The notes below the pieces were generated by a model. It was not told the DNA's origin. It did no database searches and was given only the letters and a program-made list of their open reading frames with translations. Made by a program: the position numbers and the translations under genes. A stretch of 64,000 bases of DNA from Virgibacillus natechei. GTDB lineage: Bacteria; Bacillota; Bacilli; Bacillales; Amphibacillaceae. Below, piece by piece: positions 8,528-17,698 of this stretch (positions within the stretch are counted from its first letter, which is position 1; each line of letters starts with the position of its first letter). The DNA lies in contig NZ_CP110224.1 in the NCBI RefSeq assembly GCF_026013645.1, positions 930,001 through 994,000 of the forward strand, written 5' to 3'.

Positions 8528-10750
8528 ATGAAGAATAATAATGTGCAGCCAGAACAGATCGAGCGTGAAAAGTTATACGAGGACATGGGGCTGAGTGATC
8601 AAGAATATAGCAAGGTAAAAGATGTGTTAAAACGTCTTCCTAATTATACGGAAACAGGTATATTTTCAGTAATGTGGTCAGAGCATTGTAGTTATAAAAC
8701 GTCGAAACCGCTATTAAAAAAGTTCCCCACAACAGCACCACATGTGTTACAAGGGCCTGGAGAGGGCGCAGGTGTCATTGATATCGGTGATAACCAAGCG
8801 GTTGTATTTAAACTTGAGAGTCATAATAGTCCGTCGGCAGTGGAACCGTTTGAAGGTGCTGCAACCGGTGTTGGCGGGATTCTCCGCGATGTGTTTTCAA
8901 TGGGAGCGAAGCCAATAGCTGCACTGAATTCCTTACGATTTGGTAATTTAACAACAGATCGTACGCGGATGCTACTGTCAGAGGTTGTTCGAGGAATAGC
9001 TAGCTATGGGAACGTTATTGGGGTACCTACAGTTGGCGGGGAAGTTCAATTTGATGATAGCTATGAAGAAAATCCGCTCGTAAATGCGATGATAGTCGGA
9101 CTCGTCGATCATGATAATGTCCAAAAAGGAATAGCGGCAGGCGTTGGTAATACGGTGATTTATGCTGGAGGATCAACGGGAAGAGACGGGATCCATGGAG
9201 CAACATTTTCATCCGATGTGATTGATGAAGAAGCGGAAAATACGTCAGCAGTGGCAATTGGTGATCCAGAGGTTGGAAAGAAATTAATTGATGCCTGTTT
9301 AGAAGTCACGTATTCCGATGCTTTAGTAGGCATACAGGATATGGGGGCAGCAGGCTTAACATCTTCTGCGAGCGAAATGGCAAGTAAAGCTGGAACGGGT
9401 ATTGAAATGAACCTTAATTTGATTCCACAGCGTGAGAAAGATATGAATGCTTATGAATTAATGCTTTCCGAATCACAGGAGCGGATGCTTCTGGTCGTGA
9501 AAAAGGGTCAGGAGCAAGAGATACTAGATATTTTTGCTAAACATGAAGTGAACGCAACAGCGGTTGGGGAAGTAATTGAAGAAAAAACATTCCGTATTAA
9601 ACAGCATGACGAAGTAGTAGCTGACATTCCGGTTGATGCATTAACAGAGGATGCTCCTGTCTATCATATGCCATCAGAAGAAGCTGTCTATTATAAAGCA
9701 TTTCAGCAAGAGGAAAATCGTATTCCAGAGGTGCAGGATCATGGATCGACGTTAAGAGATTTGCTTCAACAGCCAACGATTGCAAGCAAGGAATGGGTAT
9801 ACGAACAATATGATTCGGACGCTCAGTCTAACACCATTACAGGGCCAGGGTCAGATGCTGCGGTCGTGCAGATTGACGGAATGGATAAAGCGATTGCCAT
9901 CACAACAGATTGTAATTCCCGTTATATCTATTTAGATCCTGAAATGGGTGGGAGGATTGCAGTTGCTGAAGCTGCTCGAAATATCGTATGTTCCGGCGCG
10001 AAACCGTTAGCGTTAACAGATGGCTTGAACTATGGCAATCCCACAAATCCGCAAATCTTTTGGCAAATGGAGAAGAGTATTGATGGGATCAGTGAGGCAT
10101 CGCGTCTCTTGGAAACACCGGTTATTAGCGGAAATGTTTCCATGTATAACCAGTCACACGGGGAATCGATTTTTCCGACTCCGATTATTGGGATGGTCGG
10201 TTTGCACCAATCACTCGATCACGTAACACCGAATCATTTTCAAGCAGCGGACGATATTATCTATCTAATTGGTGATACGTATGTCGAGTTTGGTGGTAGT
10301 GAATTACAAAATGTTTTAGAAAAAACGTATTCCGGAAAAGCACCGGCTATTGATTTACAGGTTGAAACAAAACGCCAAGACCAATTATTAGCTGCAATTC
10401 GTCAGGGGACGGTTCAATCTGCGCATGACGTAGCAGAGGGTGGACTAGCTGTCGCACTAGCTGAAAGTGTTTTTAATGGAAAAGGGTTCGGTGTAAAAAT
10501 AGACCTGACCGGGGACGCGACTACGGCATTATTCAGTGAGTCCCAATCGCGGTTTGTCGTAAGTGTTAAGGCTGAAAATAAAGAGCGTTTTGAAGCAATG
10601 ATGGATGATGCTAAACAAATTGGTGTCGTTACAGAAGATAGTACATTTAATGTAAACATCAACAACAATAACGTAATTCAGGAAGATGTTGATACACTTA
10701 ACAAATTGTGGAAAGAAGCTATTCCACAAATGTTGAAATCAAAAGTCTAA
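8528..10750 (+). CDS. purL: Phosphoribosylformylglycinamidine synthase, synthetase subunit
   Basis: The small (740-residue) Bacillus-type PurL. It normally works with PurQ (glutaminase) and PurS to turn FGAR into FGAM. Both tandem AIRS-like halves are present: [19 protein letters not shown], then [17 protein letters not shown] and [17 protein letters not shown]. The C-terminus [10 protein letters not shown] matches the usual end. The highly conserved ESHNHPSA motif reads ESHNSPSA, so the second His is Ser. No purS or purQ lies upstream. ATG is preceded by GAGGGGG; a TTG one codon earlier is possible. The TAA stop lies in the same frame as the downstream purF coding frame. Confidence 0.95.
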   Translation: MKNNNVQPEQIEREKLYEDMGLSDQEYSKVKDVLKRLPNYTETGIFSVMWSEHCSYKTSKPLLKKFPTTAPHVLQGPGEGAGVIDIGDNQAVVFKLESHNSPSAVEPFEGAATGVGGILRDVFSMGAKPIAALNSLRFGNLTTDRTRMLLSEVVRGIASYGNVIGVPTVGGEVQFDDSYEENPLVNAMIVGLVDHDNVQKGIAAGVGNTVIYAGGSTGRDGIHGATFSSDVIDEEAENTSAVAIGDPEVGKKLIDACLEVTYSDALVGIQDMGAAGLTSSASEMASKAGTGIEMNLNLIPQREKDMNAYELMLSESQERMLLVVKKGQEQEILDIFAKHEVNATAVGEVIEEKTFRIKQHDEVVADIPVDALTEDAPVYHMPSEEAVYYKAFQQEENRIPEVQDHGSTLRDLLQQPTIASKEWVYEQYDSDAQSNTITGPGSDAAVVQIDGMDKAIAITTDCNSRYIYLDPEMGGRIAVAEAARNIVCSGAKPLALTDGLNYGNPTNPQIFWQMEKSIDGISEASRLLETPVISGNVSMYNQSHGESIFPTPIIGMVGLHQSLDHVTPNHFQAADDIIYLIGDTYVEFGGSELQNVLEKTYSGKAPAIDLQVETKRQDQLLAAIRQGTVQSAHDVAEGGLAVALAESVFNGKGFGVKIDLTGDATTALFSESQSRFVVSVKAENKERFEAMMDDAKQIGVVTEDSTFNVNINNNNVIQEDVDTLNKLWKEAIPQMLKSKV

Positions 10751-10768
10751 CTAAAAGAGGAATGCGCT

Positions 10769-12139
10769 ATGTTTGGAATTTGGGGTCATGAAAAAGCAGC
10801 TGAAATTACGTATTATGGGTTACACGCATTGCAGCACCGTGGTCAAGAGGGCGCTGGTATCGTTGTTAGTGATGGAGAAACCTTAAAACTTCACCGGGAT
10901 TTAGGCTTAGTAAATGATGTGTTTAAGCGGACAAGTTTTTCCGAATTAGCAGGGCATGCGGCAATCGGTCATGTTCGTTATACGACACAGGAAGACAGAG
11001 GAATAGACAGTGTTCAACCATTACTATTTCGCTCGCAAACGAACAGCATGGCCTTGGCGGAAGTGGGTAATATCATGAATTCCCACAAGCTTCGTGGAGA
11101 ACTGGAAGATGAGGGGAGTATTTTACAAACCCAATCCGATACGGAGCTGCTTGCACACTTGATGAAACGAAATGGAAAAGATGTAACCCAGGAATCAATT
11201 ATTGAAGCACTACAGCAATTTACCGGTGCCTATGCTTACTTAATTCTGCAAGAAGATAAAATGCATGTGGCACTTGACCCCCGTGGTATTCGTCCTTTAT
11301 CGATCGGCAAGCTAGGTAATGCTTATATCGTTGCATCGGAGACATGTGCCATTGACCTTGTAGGGGGGACATTCGAGCGTGAGGTTCTGCCTGGTGAACT
11401 AATTACGATTAGTGATAAGGCAATAGAATCTACACGATTTACACTTAGAGAACAGCGTAAAGTATGTGCGATGGAATATGTTTATTTATCCAGACCAGAT
11501 AGTGATCTGAACCATGTAAATGTGCACGCATCCCGTAAAAAAATGGGGAAGGAATTGGCGAAGGAAGCTCCGATTGAAGCAGATGTGGTAACAGGTGTGC
11601 CAGATTCCAGTATTTCTGCGGCAATTGGCTATGCGGAACAAAGCGGCTTACCTTATGAAATGGGGATCATTAAAAATCGGTATGTTGGCAGGACGTTCAT
11701 CCAACCTTCTCAAACTTTAAGGGAACAAGGTGTAAAACTGAAATTAGCCCCAGTCCGCGGAATCGTGGAAGGAAAACGGATCGTGATGATTGATGATTCG
11801 ATTGTTCGCGGGACGACCAGTAAACGAATTGTCCGAATGCTGAAAGAAGCTGGTGCCAAAGAGGTGCATGTACGGATTGCCTCTCCTGCGATAGAAAACC
11901 CGTGCTTCTACGGTATTGATATGTCAACGAAAAAAGAATTAATTGCAGCGAACCATTCCATTAAGGAAATAGGTGACATAATTGAAGCTGACAGTGTGGC
12001 ATTTTTATCTGCGGAAGGGTTAGAGCAAGCGATTATTAAAGATAAAACGATCCATCAAGGGATTTGTAATGCATGCATGACAGGGGATTACCCAGTCGTA
12101 GATAATGAGCAAACAAACCGCTCCTATATGAAAAGTTAA
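10769..12139 (+). CDS. purF: Amidophosphoribosyltransferase lacking glutaminase catalytic residues
   Basis: PurF makes phosphoribosylamine from PRPP and the amide N of glutamine. The C-terminal half is intact: the PRPP loop VIMIDDSIVRGTTS-type sequence, GVPDSSISAAIGYAEQSG, KNRYVGRTFIQPSQ, and cysteines in KVCAMEY, NPCFYG and GICNACM for the iron-sulfur cluster. The N-terminal glutaminase is not. Family members are made with a leader ending in EEC, the Cys becoming the nucleophile. Here KEEC is encoded in frame upstream of ATG 10769 but follows a TAA and has no start. AAGAGG at 10755-10760 is ideally spaced for ATG 10769, giving a 456-residue protein without the Cys. The oxyanion motif HNGN is EVGN (GAAGTGGGTAAT). 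It probably works, if at all, with ammonia. Confidence 0.93.
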   Translation: MFGIWGHEKAAEITYYGLHALQHRGQEGAGIVVSDGETLKLHRDLGLVNDVFKRTSFSELAGHAAIGHVRYTTQEDRGIDSVQPLLFRSQTNSMALAEVGNIMNSHKLRGELEDEGSILQTQSDTELLAHLMKRNGKDVTQESIIEALQQFTGAYAYLILQEDKMHVALDPRGIRPLSIGKLGNAYIVASETCAIDLVGGTFEREVLPGELITISDKAIESTRFTLREQRKVCAMEYVYLSRPDSDLNHVNVHASRKKMGKELAKEAPIEADVVTGVPDSSISAAIGYAEQSGLPYEMGIIKNRYVGRTFIQPSQTLREQGVKLKLAPVRGIVEGKRIVMIDDSIVRGTTSKRIVRMLKEAGAKEVHVRIASPAIENPCFYGIDMSTKKELIAANHSIKEIGDIIEADSVAFLSAEGLEQAIIKDKTIHQGICNACMTGDYPVVDNEQTNRSYMKS

Positions 12140-12165
12140 AATGAATTGGTTAGGATGTGTGAAGT

Positions 12166-13185
12166 ATGTCAGACGTGTATAAAGAAGCTGGAGTAGACGT
12201 AGGTAAGGGCTACGAAGCGGTCGAACGAATGAAGAAACATATTGCGAAAACGACTCGGCCTGAGGTATTGGGTGGAATTGGAGCTTTTGCGGGATTATTC
12301 GAATTAACGTCCTTTACCTACAAAGAACCGGTATTGGTTTCTGGAACAGATGGCGTCGGAACAAAACTGAAGCTCGCTTTTCAATTAGATAAGCATGATT
12401 CTGTTGGGATGGATCTAGTCGCAATGTGTGTCAATGATATTGTGGCACAAGGGGCTAGACCCCTGTTTTTCCTTGATTATATCGCTTGTGGGAAGAATGA
12501 ACCGAAGATGATTGAACAGATTGTTGCTGGAATAGCGGATGGTTGTACGGATGCAGGTGCTGCTCTAATTGGTGGCGAAACAGCTGAGATGCCAGGAATG
12601 TACGGAGAAAATGAGTATGACCTTGCTGGATTTACTGTCGGCATTGCAGAAAAATCACAGCTTGTTACAGGTAATTCCATTCAAGCAGGGGATGTCGTTA
12701 TCGGATTGCCATCTAGTGGGATTCATTCGAATGGCTATTCGCTTGTGCGAAAAGTCGTGGACGGCATGGATTTATCACGTAGTTACGATGGATTGTCCCA
12801 GCCACTTGGAGAAGCACTATTAACACCAACGAAAATCTATGCAAAAGCCGTAACAGCAGTATTGGATAAGTTTTCTGTTAAAGGGATTTCTCACATAACA
12901 GGCGGTGGGTTTTATGAAAATTTTCCGAGGATGCTACCTGAAGGCCTAGGTGTTGAACTTGCCCCTGCTAACTGGGAAGTACCTGAAATATTTTCCTTTA
13001 TCCAGAAGACAGGCAATGTTTCAGACAAAGATATGTATGGTGTTTTTAATATGGGCATCGGCATGGCACTAGTTGTTGAGGAAAAGCATGCAGCTAGTAT
13101 TGTCTCTATACTGCAGGAAAACGGGGAGCAAGCATCGATTATAGGAAATGTAATTGCAAGCGAAGGCGTACATTTTACATCATGA
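12166..13185 (+). CDS. purM: Phosphoribosylformylglycinamidine cyclo-ligase
   Basis: AIR synthetase of 339 residues, which closes the imidazole ring of FGAM using ATP. Visible family motifs are [11 protein letters not shown] near residue 38, [13 protein letters not shown] with ATP contacts, [30 protein letters not shown] and [34 protein letters not shown] lies in the C-terminal half. The stop overlaps the purN start (ATGA). Nothing unusual in the gene; the length is normal. Confidence 0.97.
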   Translation: MSDVYKEAGVDVGKGYEAVERMKKHIAKTTRPEVLGGIGAFAGLFELTSFTYKEPVLVSGTDGVGTKLKLAFQLDKHDSVGMDLVAMCVNDIVAQGARPLFFLDYIACGKNEPKMIEQIVAGIADGCTDAGAALIGGETAEMPGMYGENEYDLAGFTVGIAEKSQLVTGNSIQAGDVVIGLPSSGIHSNGYSLVRKVVDGMDLSRSYDGLSQPLGEALLTPTKIYAKAVTAVLDKFSVKGISHITGGGFYENFPRMLPEGLGVELAPANWEVPEIFSFIQKTGNVSDKDMYGVFNMGIGMALVVEEKHAASIVSILQENGEQASIIGNVIASEGVHFTS

Positions 13186-13751
13186 GTAGAGTAAAGGCGG
13201 CTGTATTTGCTTCAGGTACAGGAAGTAATTTCGAGGCAATAATCGAAGCAGACGATCTAGCTTGCGATATCGCATTACTTGTTTGTAATAAACCAGGTGC
13301 AGTTGTTATTGATAAAGCTGTGAAACACGGAATTCCCACCTTAATTCTTGATCCAAAAGCGTATGCATCGAAAGAGGATTATGAACAAAAAATTGTTGAA
13401 AAACTGCATGAGTCAGGAATAACATGGGTCTTTCTAGCAGGTTATATGCGAATTGTTGGCAAAACATTATTGCATGCTTTTGACAGGAAGATTATTAATA
13501 TTCATCCTTCTTTATTACCGAATTTTCCTGGTAAAGATGCAATTGAACAAGCGTATCAGGCTGGCGCTGAACAGACAGGTGTAACGGTGCATTTTATTGA
13601 TGAAGGAATTGATACAGGACCGATTCTTGCGCAGGAATCACTTACTATTTATCCAGATGATACTAAGGAGACCCTACAAACAAGAGTCCAGGCAATCGAG
13701 CACAGGTTATACCCACAAGTTATTAATCAGCTAGTTCTTAAAAACTTATGA
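13182..13751 (+). CDS. purN: GAR transformylase, folate dependent
   Basis: Phosphoribosylglycinamide formyltransferase of 189 residues, using 10-formyltetrahydrofolate. It begins with the phosphate loop [12 protein letters not shown]. Catalytic residues are visible in [13 protein letters not shown] (Asn and His) and in [12 protein letters not shown] (Asp). The start overlaps the purM stop by four bases, a typical coupled pair. The length and motifs are normal. Confidence 0.97.
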   Translation: MSRVKAAVFASGTGSNFEAIIEADDLACDIALLVCNKPGAVVIDKAVKHGIPTLILDPKAYASKEDYEQKIVEKLHESGITWVFLAGYMRIVGKTLLHAFDRKIINIHPSLLPNFPGKDAIEQAYQAGAEQTGVTVHFIDEGIDTGPILAQESLTIYPDDTKETLQTRVQAIEHRLYPQVINQLVLKNL

Positions 13752-13784
13752 ATGACCTTATAAGAGGTAAGTGGAGGGATATTT

Positions 13785-15320
13785 ATGAATAAACGCGCGC
13801 TAATTAGTGTGTCCAATAAAGATAGCATAACCGATTTTGCGAAAGGACTAGTGGAACTGGGCTATGAGATCATTTCTACTGGTGGAACATTACGTGTCAT
13901 GCAAGAAGAAGGGATCGAAGCAAAGGCAATCGATAAAATAACTGGATTCCCTGAGATTATGGATGGACGGGTTAAAACACTCCACCCAACTGTTCATGGT
14001 GGCTTGCTTGGAAAACGTTCAAGTCGTATACATAGAAAACAGATGGAACAAAATAAAATTCAACCGATTGATATGGTTGTGGTTAACCTATATCCGTTTA
14101 AAGAGACGCTTCAAAAAGAAGGTGTTACGGATGATGAAATTATTGAAAATATCGACATTGGCGGGCCAGCTATGCTTCGCTCAGCAGCAAAGAACTTTCA
14201 GGACGTTACCGTGGTTGTAGACCCAGATGATTATGAACAGGTGTTGGAGGATCTTCGCGAAGAAAAGCAAACAGCTGAAATACGCAAAGGATTGGCTGCG
14301 AAAGTATTCCGTCATACAGCAAATTACGATACCACGATCGCAAGTTATTTCACAAAAGAAATGGAGCAAGAATTTCCGGAAACCTATACCGTTACCTATG
14401 AAAAATCGCAGGACTTACGTTACGGGGAAAATCCGCATCAGCAGGCTGCATTTTATAGAGATCCTTTACATACTGACATGAGTCTAGCAACGGCAAAACA
14501 GCTACATGGGAAAGAGCTCTCCTATAATAATATTCAAGACGTGAATGCAGCTCTTGAGAGTTTGGTAGAATACCGAGATCCAGCAACTGTTGCCGTGAAG
14601 CACATGAATCCGTGCGGAATTGGTGTTTCAGACGATCTATTCCAAGCTTTTCAAAAAGCGTATGATGCAGATCCGGTATCAATATTCGGTGGTATTGTTG
14701 CTTGTAATAGAGAAATAGATCTACAAACAGCTAAAACACTAAGTGAAATTTTCCTAGAAATTGTGATTGCGCCTCGTTTCACGGAAGAAGCTTTAGAAAT
14801 TTTAACACAAAAGAAAAATATTCGTTTGTTGGAAATGAAAATGAATGAAGCTAGTGCCACGTCGTATCATAAATTGACAACGGTGAAAGGCGGCGTGCTC
14901 GTTCAACATAATGATGCTGGTAAAATCACGGAAGAGCAGTTAACAGTTGCAACCAAACGCCAACCAACGGAACAAGAATTAGTTGATTTGCAATTTGCTT
15001 GGAAGGCAGTGAAACATGTGAAGTCCAATGCGATTGTTTTAGGAAAAGATAATCAAACCGTCGGGATAGGTGCTGGACAAATGAATCGAATTGGATCAGC
15101 GACTATCGCTATTGAACAAGCAGGTGAGAAAGCTAAGGGGTCCGCATTAGCGTCCGATGCATTCTTCCCAATGCCAGACACGGTGGAAGCTGCGGTGAGA
15201 GCAGGGGTAACGGCAATTATTCAACCAGGTGGCTCCAAGCGTGATCAGGATTCAATCGATATATGTGATAAGCACGGAATAACGATGGTTTACACAGGAA
15301 TGCGCCATTTCAAACACTAA
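13785..15320 (+). CDS. purH: Bifunctional AICAR transformylase / IMP cyclohydrolase
   Basis: A 511-residue two-domain enzyme catalysing the last two steps to IMP. The N-terminal IMP cyclohydrolase domain (about 1-195) shows ISVSNKDSI, STGGTLRVM, GFPEIMDGRVKTLHP and IDIGGPAMLRSAAKN. The C-terminal transformylase (about 200-511) has RYGENPHQQAAFY, VKHMNPCGIG with the catalytic Lys-His region, SDAFFPMPD and IIQPGGSKRDQDSI. AGGTAAGTGGAGGG precedes the ATG. The length is as in B. subtilis. Confidence 0.97.
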   Translation: MNKRALISVSNKDSITDFAKGLVELGYEIISTGGTLRVMQEEGIEAKAIDKITGFPEIMDGRVKTLHPTVHGGLLGKRSSRIHRKQMEQNKIQPIDMVVVNLYPFKETLQKEGVTDDEIIENIDIGGPAMLRSAAKNFQDVTVVVDPDDYEQVLEDLREEKQTAEIRKGLAAKVFRHTANYDTTIASYFTKEMEQEFPETYTVTYEKSQDLRYGENPHQQAAFYRDPLHTDMSLATAKQLHGKELSYNNIQDVNAALESLVEYRDPATVAVKHMNPCGIGVSDDLFQAFQKAYDADPVSIFGGIVACNREIDLQTAKTLSEIFLEIVIAPRFTEEALEILTQKKNIRLLEMKMNEASATSYHKLTTVKGGVLVQHNDAGKITEEQLTVATKRQPTEQELVDLQFAWKAVKHVKSNAIVLGKDNQTVGIGAGQMNRIGSATIAIEQAGEKAKGSALASDAFFPMPDTVEAAVRAGVTAIIQPGGSKRDQDSIDICDKHGITMVYTGMRHFKH

Positions 15321-15337
15321 TCGAGGGGAGCTTTTCT

Positions 15338-16585
15338 ATGAATATATTAGTAATCGGTCGAGGTGGACGTGAACATAGTATTGTCATGAAGTTAGCCGAA
15401 AGTGAAAAGGTTACAACCATATACGCGGCTCCCGGTAATGGTGGGATACAGCAACAGGCTACCTGCATTGCTATTGATGAGATGGATATGGATGGGCTTG
15501 TGGATTTTGCAAGAAAGAAAGCTATTGATTTAACGATAGTTGGTCCAGAAAGTCCGTTGAACGAAGGCATTACCGATCGGTTTCAAGAGGCTGGATTGGC
15601 GGTTTTTGCACCAACTAGTGAAGCGGCGCTGTTGGAAGGCAGTAAAAGTTTTGCGAAAGAATTTATGAAAAAACATGAGATACCAACTGCATCTTATGCA
15701 ACGTTTACGAATGCGGAAGAAGCAAAACAGTATATAGAGGAAAAAGGCGCGCCGATCGTTATCAAGGCGGATGGTTTGGCTGCTGGTAAGGGTGTGATTG
15801 TTGCTGAGACAAAAGAACTTGCGCTACAGGCAGTTGATGAAATGCTCGTCTCAAAAAACTTTGCTGAAGCAGGAGCTACAATTGTGATTGAGGAATTTTT
15901 AGCAGGGAAAGAATTCTCCTTGATGGCATTTGTTCATGAAAATAATGTCTATCCAATGGTAACAGCTAGAGATCATAAGCGCGCCTATGACAATGATGAA
16001 GGTCCCAACACTGGCGGTATGGGGGCCTATGCTCCAGTGGAAGATGTTACGAACGAACACCTGGCTTTTGCTACTGAGGAAATTCTACAAAAGACAGCTG
16101 ATTCGTTAATGAAGGAAGGACGTCCGTTTACAGGAATTTTATATGCCGGTCTTATTATGACGGCGGATGGTCCTAAAGTAATCGAGTTCAATACCCGCTT
16201 TGGTGATCCAGAAACCCAGGTTGTATTGCCATTACTGAAAAATGATCTCGTACAAGTACTGGTAGATGTAATGGATGGAAACAATCCTGAATTAGAATGG
16301 GAAGACAGCTCCTGTACAGGGGTGGTTGTGGCTTCAGATGGGTACCCGGGCTCTTACCATAAAGGTATTCTTCTTCCTAAAATGAAAGCAGCAGGAAGCT
16401 CTTTCACGATCCATGGAGGAACGAAGCTTGAAGGTGATACACTCGTATCTGATGGCGGGCGTGTCCTGTTGGTTGGAGCAAAGGATACGACATTAGAAGA
16501 AGCGACAGATAATGTGTATGGTGCTTTAGCGTCTGCAGGGGATATGGACGGATTTATTTATCGGAGGGATATAGGGAAGGTGTAG
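15338..16585 (+). CDS. purD: Phosphoribosylamine-glycine ligase
   Basis: GAR synthetase of 415 residues, an ATP-grasp ligase joining phosphoribosylamine and glycine. It starts NILVIGRGGREHSI. It shows VGPESPLNEGI, the ATP-grasp loop KADGLAAGKGV, and ARDHKRAYDNDEGPNTGGMG followed by EFNTRFGDPETQ with metal ligands. It is the last gene of the operon, separated by 17 bases from purH and preceded by GAGGGG. No terminator follows immediately; a hairpin with a T-rich flank appears about 200 bases downstream. Confidence 0.97.
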   Translation: MNILVIGRGGREHSIVMKLAESEKVTTIYAAPGNGGIQQQATCIAIDEMDMDGLVDFARKKAIDLTIVGPESPLNEGITDRFQEAGLAVFAPTSEAALLEGSKSFAKEFMKKHEIPTASYATFTNAEEAKQYIEEKGAPIVIKADGLAAGKGVIVAETKELALQAVDEMLVSKNFAEAGATIVIEEFLAGKEFSLMAFVHENNVYPMVTARDHKRAYDNDEGPNTGGMGAYAPVEDVTNEHLAFATEEILQKTADSLMKEGRPFTGILYAGLIMTADGPKVIEFNTRFGDPETQVVLPLLKNDLVQVLVDVMDGNNPELEWEDSSCTGVVVASDGYPGSYHKGILLPKMKAAGSSFTIHGGTKLEGDTLVSDGGRVLLVGAKDTTLEEATDNVYGALASAGDMDGFIYRRDIGKV

Positions 16586-16700
16586 TAAGGGTCTGTTTCT
16601 TGCTAGGTTAGTGTGCTAACGTAGCAAAGGGAAGCCTCGCCCTTGTAGCTATCGCGCTAAGTAGTTCACTTACCGTGGAGAAAACTTTAAATATCAATGT

Positions 16701-16796
16701 TTTTAGACCGTTATTAACAGGCTAATTAACAAGAACACATTAAAAACATTGCTTTATGATATAAGATTTTTGGCATAAAAATAAAACAGCTCAGTT
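16701..16796. repeat. Dispersed repeat of about 98 bp, copy 1
   Basis: From TTTTAGACC through TTAACAGG, TAATTAACA and ACAAAAATAAAACAGC-like sequence to CTCAGTT, this matches 38593-38691 with about 20 to 25 differences by eye. The rest of the 300-base gap after purD holds short inverted repeats but no gene that I recognise. Confidence 0.6.
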
Positions 16797-16820
16797 CAAA
16801 CTTTATTGAGCTGTTTCTTA
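16783..16820 (+). terminator. Hairpin with T-rich flank downstream of purD
   Basis: Arms AAACAGCTCA and TGAGCTGTTT enclose a 13-base loop, with A-rich sequence before and T-rich after. It can end transcription from either side, including the minus-strand membrane protein gene. Confidence 0.65.
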
Positions 16821-16884
16821 TATTTATTTTCATTATTCCGCAATTGTACCCTATTCTCGACATATAGGCTTTTACACCATAAAG

Positions 16885-17238
16885 TTAGTTTCTTTTCCTT
16901 ATTGTTCGTGCTATGCCCCAAAATAGAAAGCGGTATACAAGTGCAATAAGAAAAAACATATAAACAAATTCGAAAAGGGAGAAGGGCTCATAATCGATTA
17001 AATATGAATTAATGAAAATTAACATTAAAGACAATAGCTCCATTAAAGAGTCTTTAAATCCGTTTTTTTCGTACAAGTACTTCGTTTTTTTGAAATTAAA
17101 GACATCTTTTAATTCCTCGCTAAAAAATCCTTTGACAAGGCCTAAACCTATTAAATAAATTCCTAGAGCAGGTACTAAGGCCATATTCAAAACCTGTGTT
17201 ATTACACAATAAATCATGGTAAGTAAAAGTAAATACAC
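16885..17238 (-). CDS. Small membrane protein of unknown function
   Basis: A 117-residue protein with four likely membrane segments, two near residues 2-36 and two near 66-110, separated by a charged Phe/Lys-rich linker (VFNFKKTKYLYEKNG). It ends in basic IARTIRKRN. I do not recognise the family. The GTG start is chosen because GAGGAG lies 9 bases upstream on this strand; the ATG seven codons further in has no such site. It is alone between purD and yerA and transcribed opposite to both. Confidence 0.65.
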   Translation of the reverse strand: MYLLLLTMIYCVITQVLNMALVPALGIYLIGLGLVKGFFSEELKDVFNFKKTKYLYEKNGFKDSLMELLSLMLIFINSYLIDYEPFSLFEFVYMFFLIALVYRFLFWGIARTIRKRN

Positions 17239-17631
17239 TTTACTATTCTCCTCATTTTTATTCCATTAAAATGCCCCGTTAACGAACGTTTGAAACTCAA
17301 AATATTCAATTTAAGACCATTTTATTACAATCTTTAGATTTATTTTAACATAATTATTCAGAATACCTGGTTAAAATGTTCAAAATGCATCTCTCTATAT
17401 GCTAAAATAGCACTTAAATTAAAAGGTGTTTTAGCAAAGCAATTATAACTCGTATTAACAATACTTTTAGGGAAATGACAATAAATATTGTCATATTGCT
17501 ATTAGATTAAAAATTCAAGCATTACATAAATGAGAACAGACATTTAAATATATGTAAGATTTTTATCAAAAGTTTGTCGTAATCCCCCCTTTTCCTTCTG
17601 TCATAAAAATTTCACTTTATTTAACAAAAAC
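17239..17631. other. AT-rich intergenic stretch
   Basis: No gene is visible. It contains a GCTAAAA...TTTTAGC inverted repeat near 17400-17435 and otherwise AT-rich, unstructured sequence. It separates divergently transcribed genes. Confidence 0.5.
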
Positions 17632-17659
17632 TTCACAGTGTTAAAGCGTAAAGTATGAT
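17632..17659 (+). promoter_or_regulatory. Probable promoter of yerA
   Basis: TTCACA at 17632-17637 and TATGAT at 17654-17659 with a 16-base spacer, 40 bases before the chosen yerA start. Confidence 0.6.
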
Positions 17660-17698
17660 ACCATAGAGAAAATGAATATTATTGGAGAGTTGAGTATT

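Noticed and set aside
8528..12139. PurL-PurF fusion by read-through of TAA 10748, since both lie in the same frame
   Set aside because: The PurL C-terminus KSKV-stop matches the family end, and the shared frame is explained by the 4-base duplication. A fresh ribosome site and ATG serve purF.
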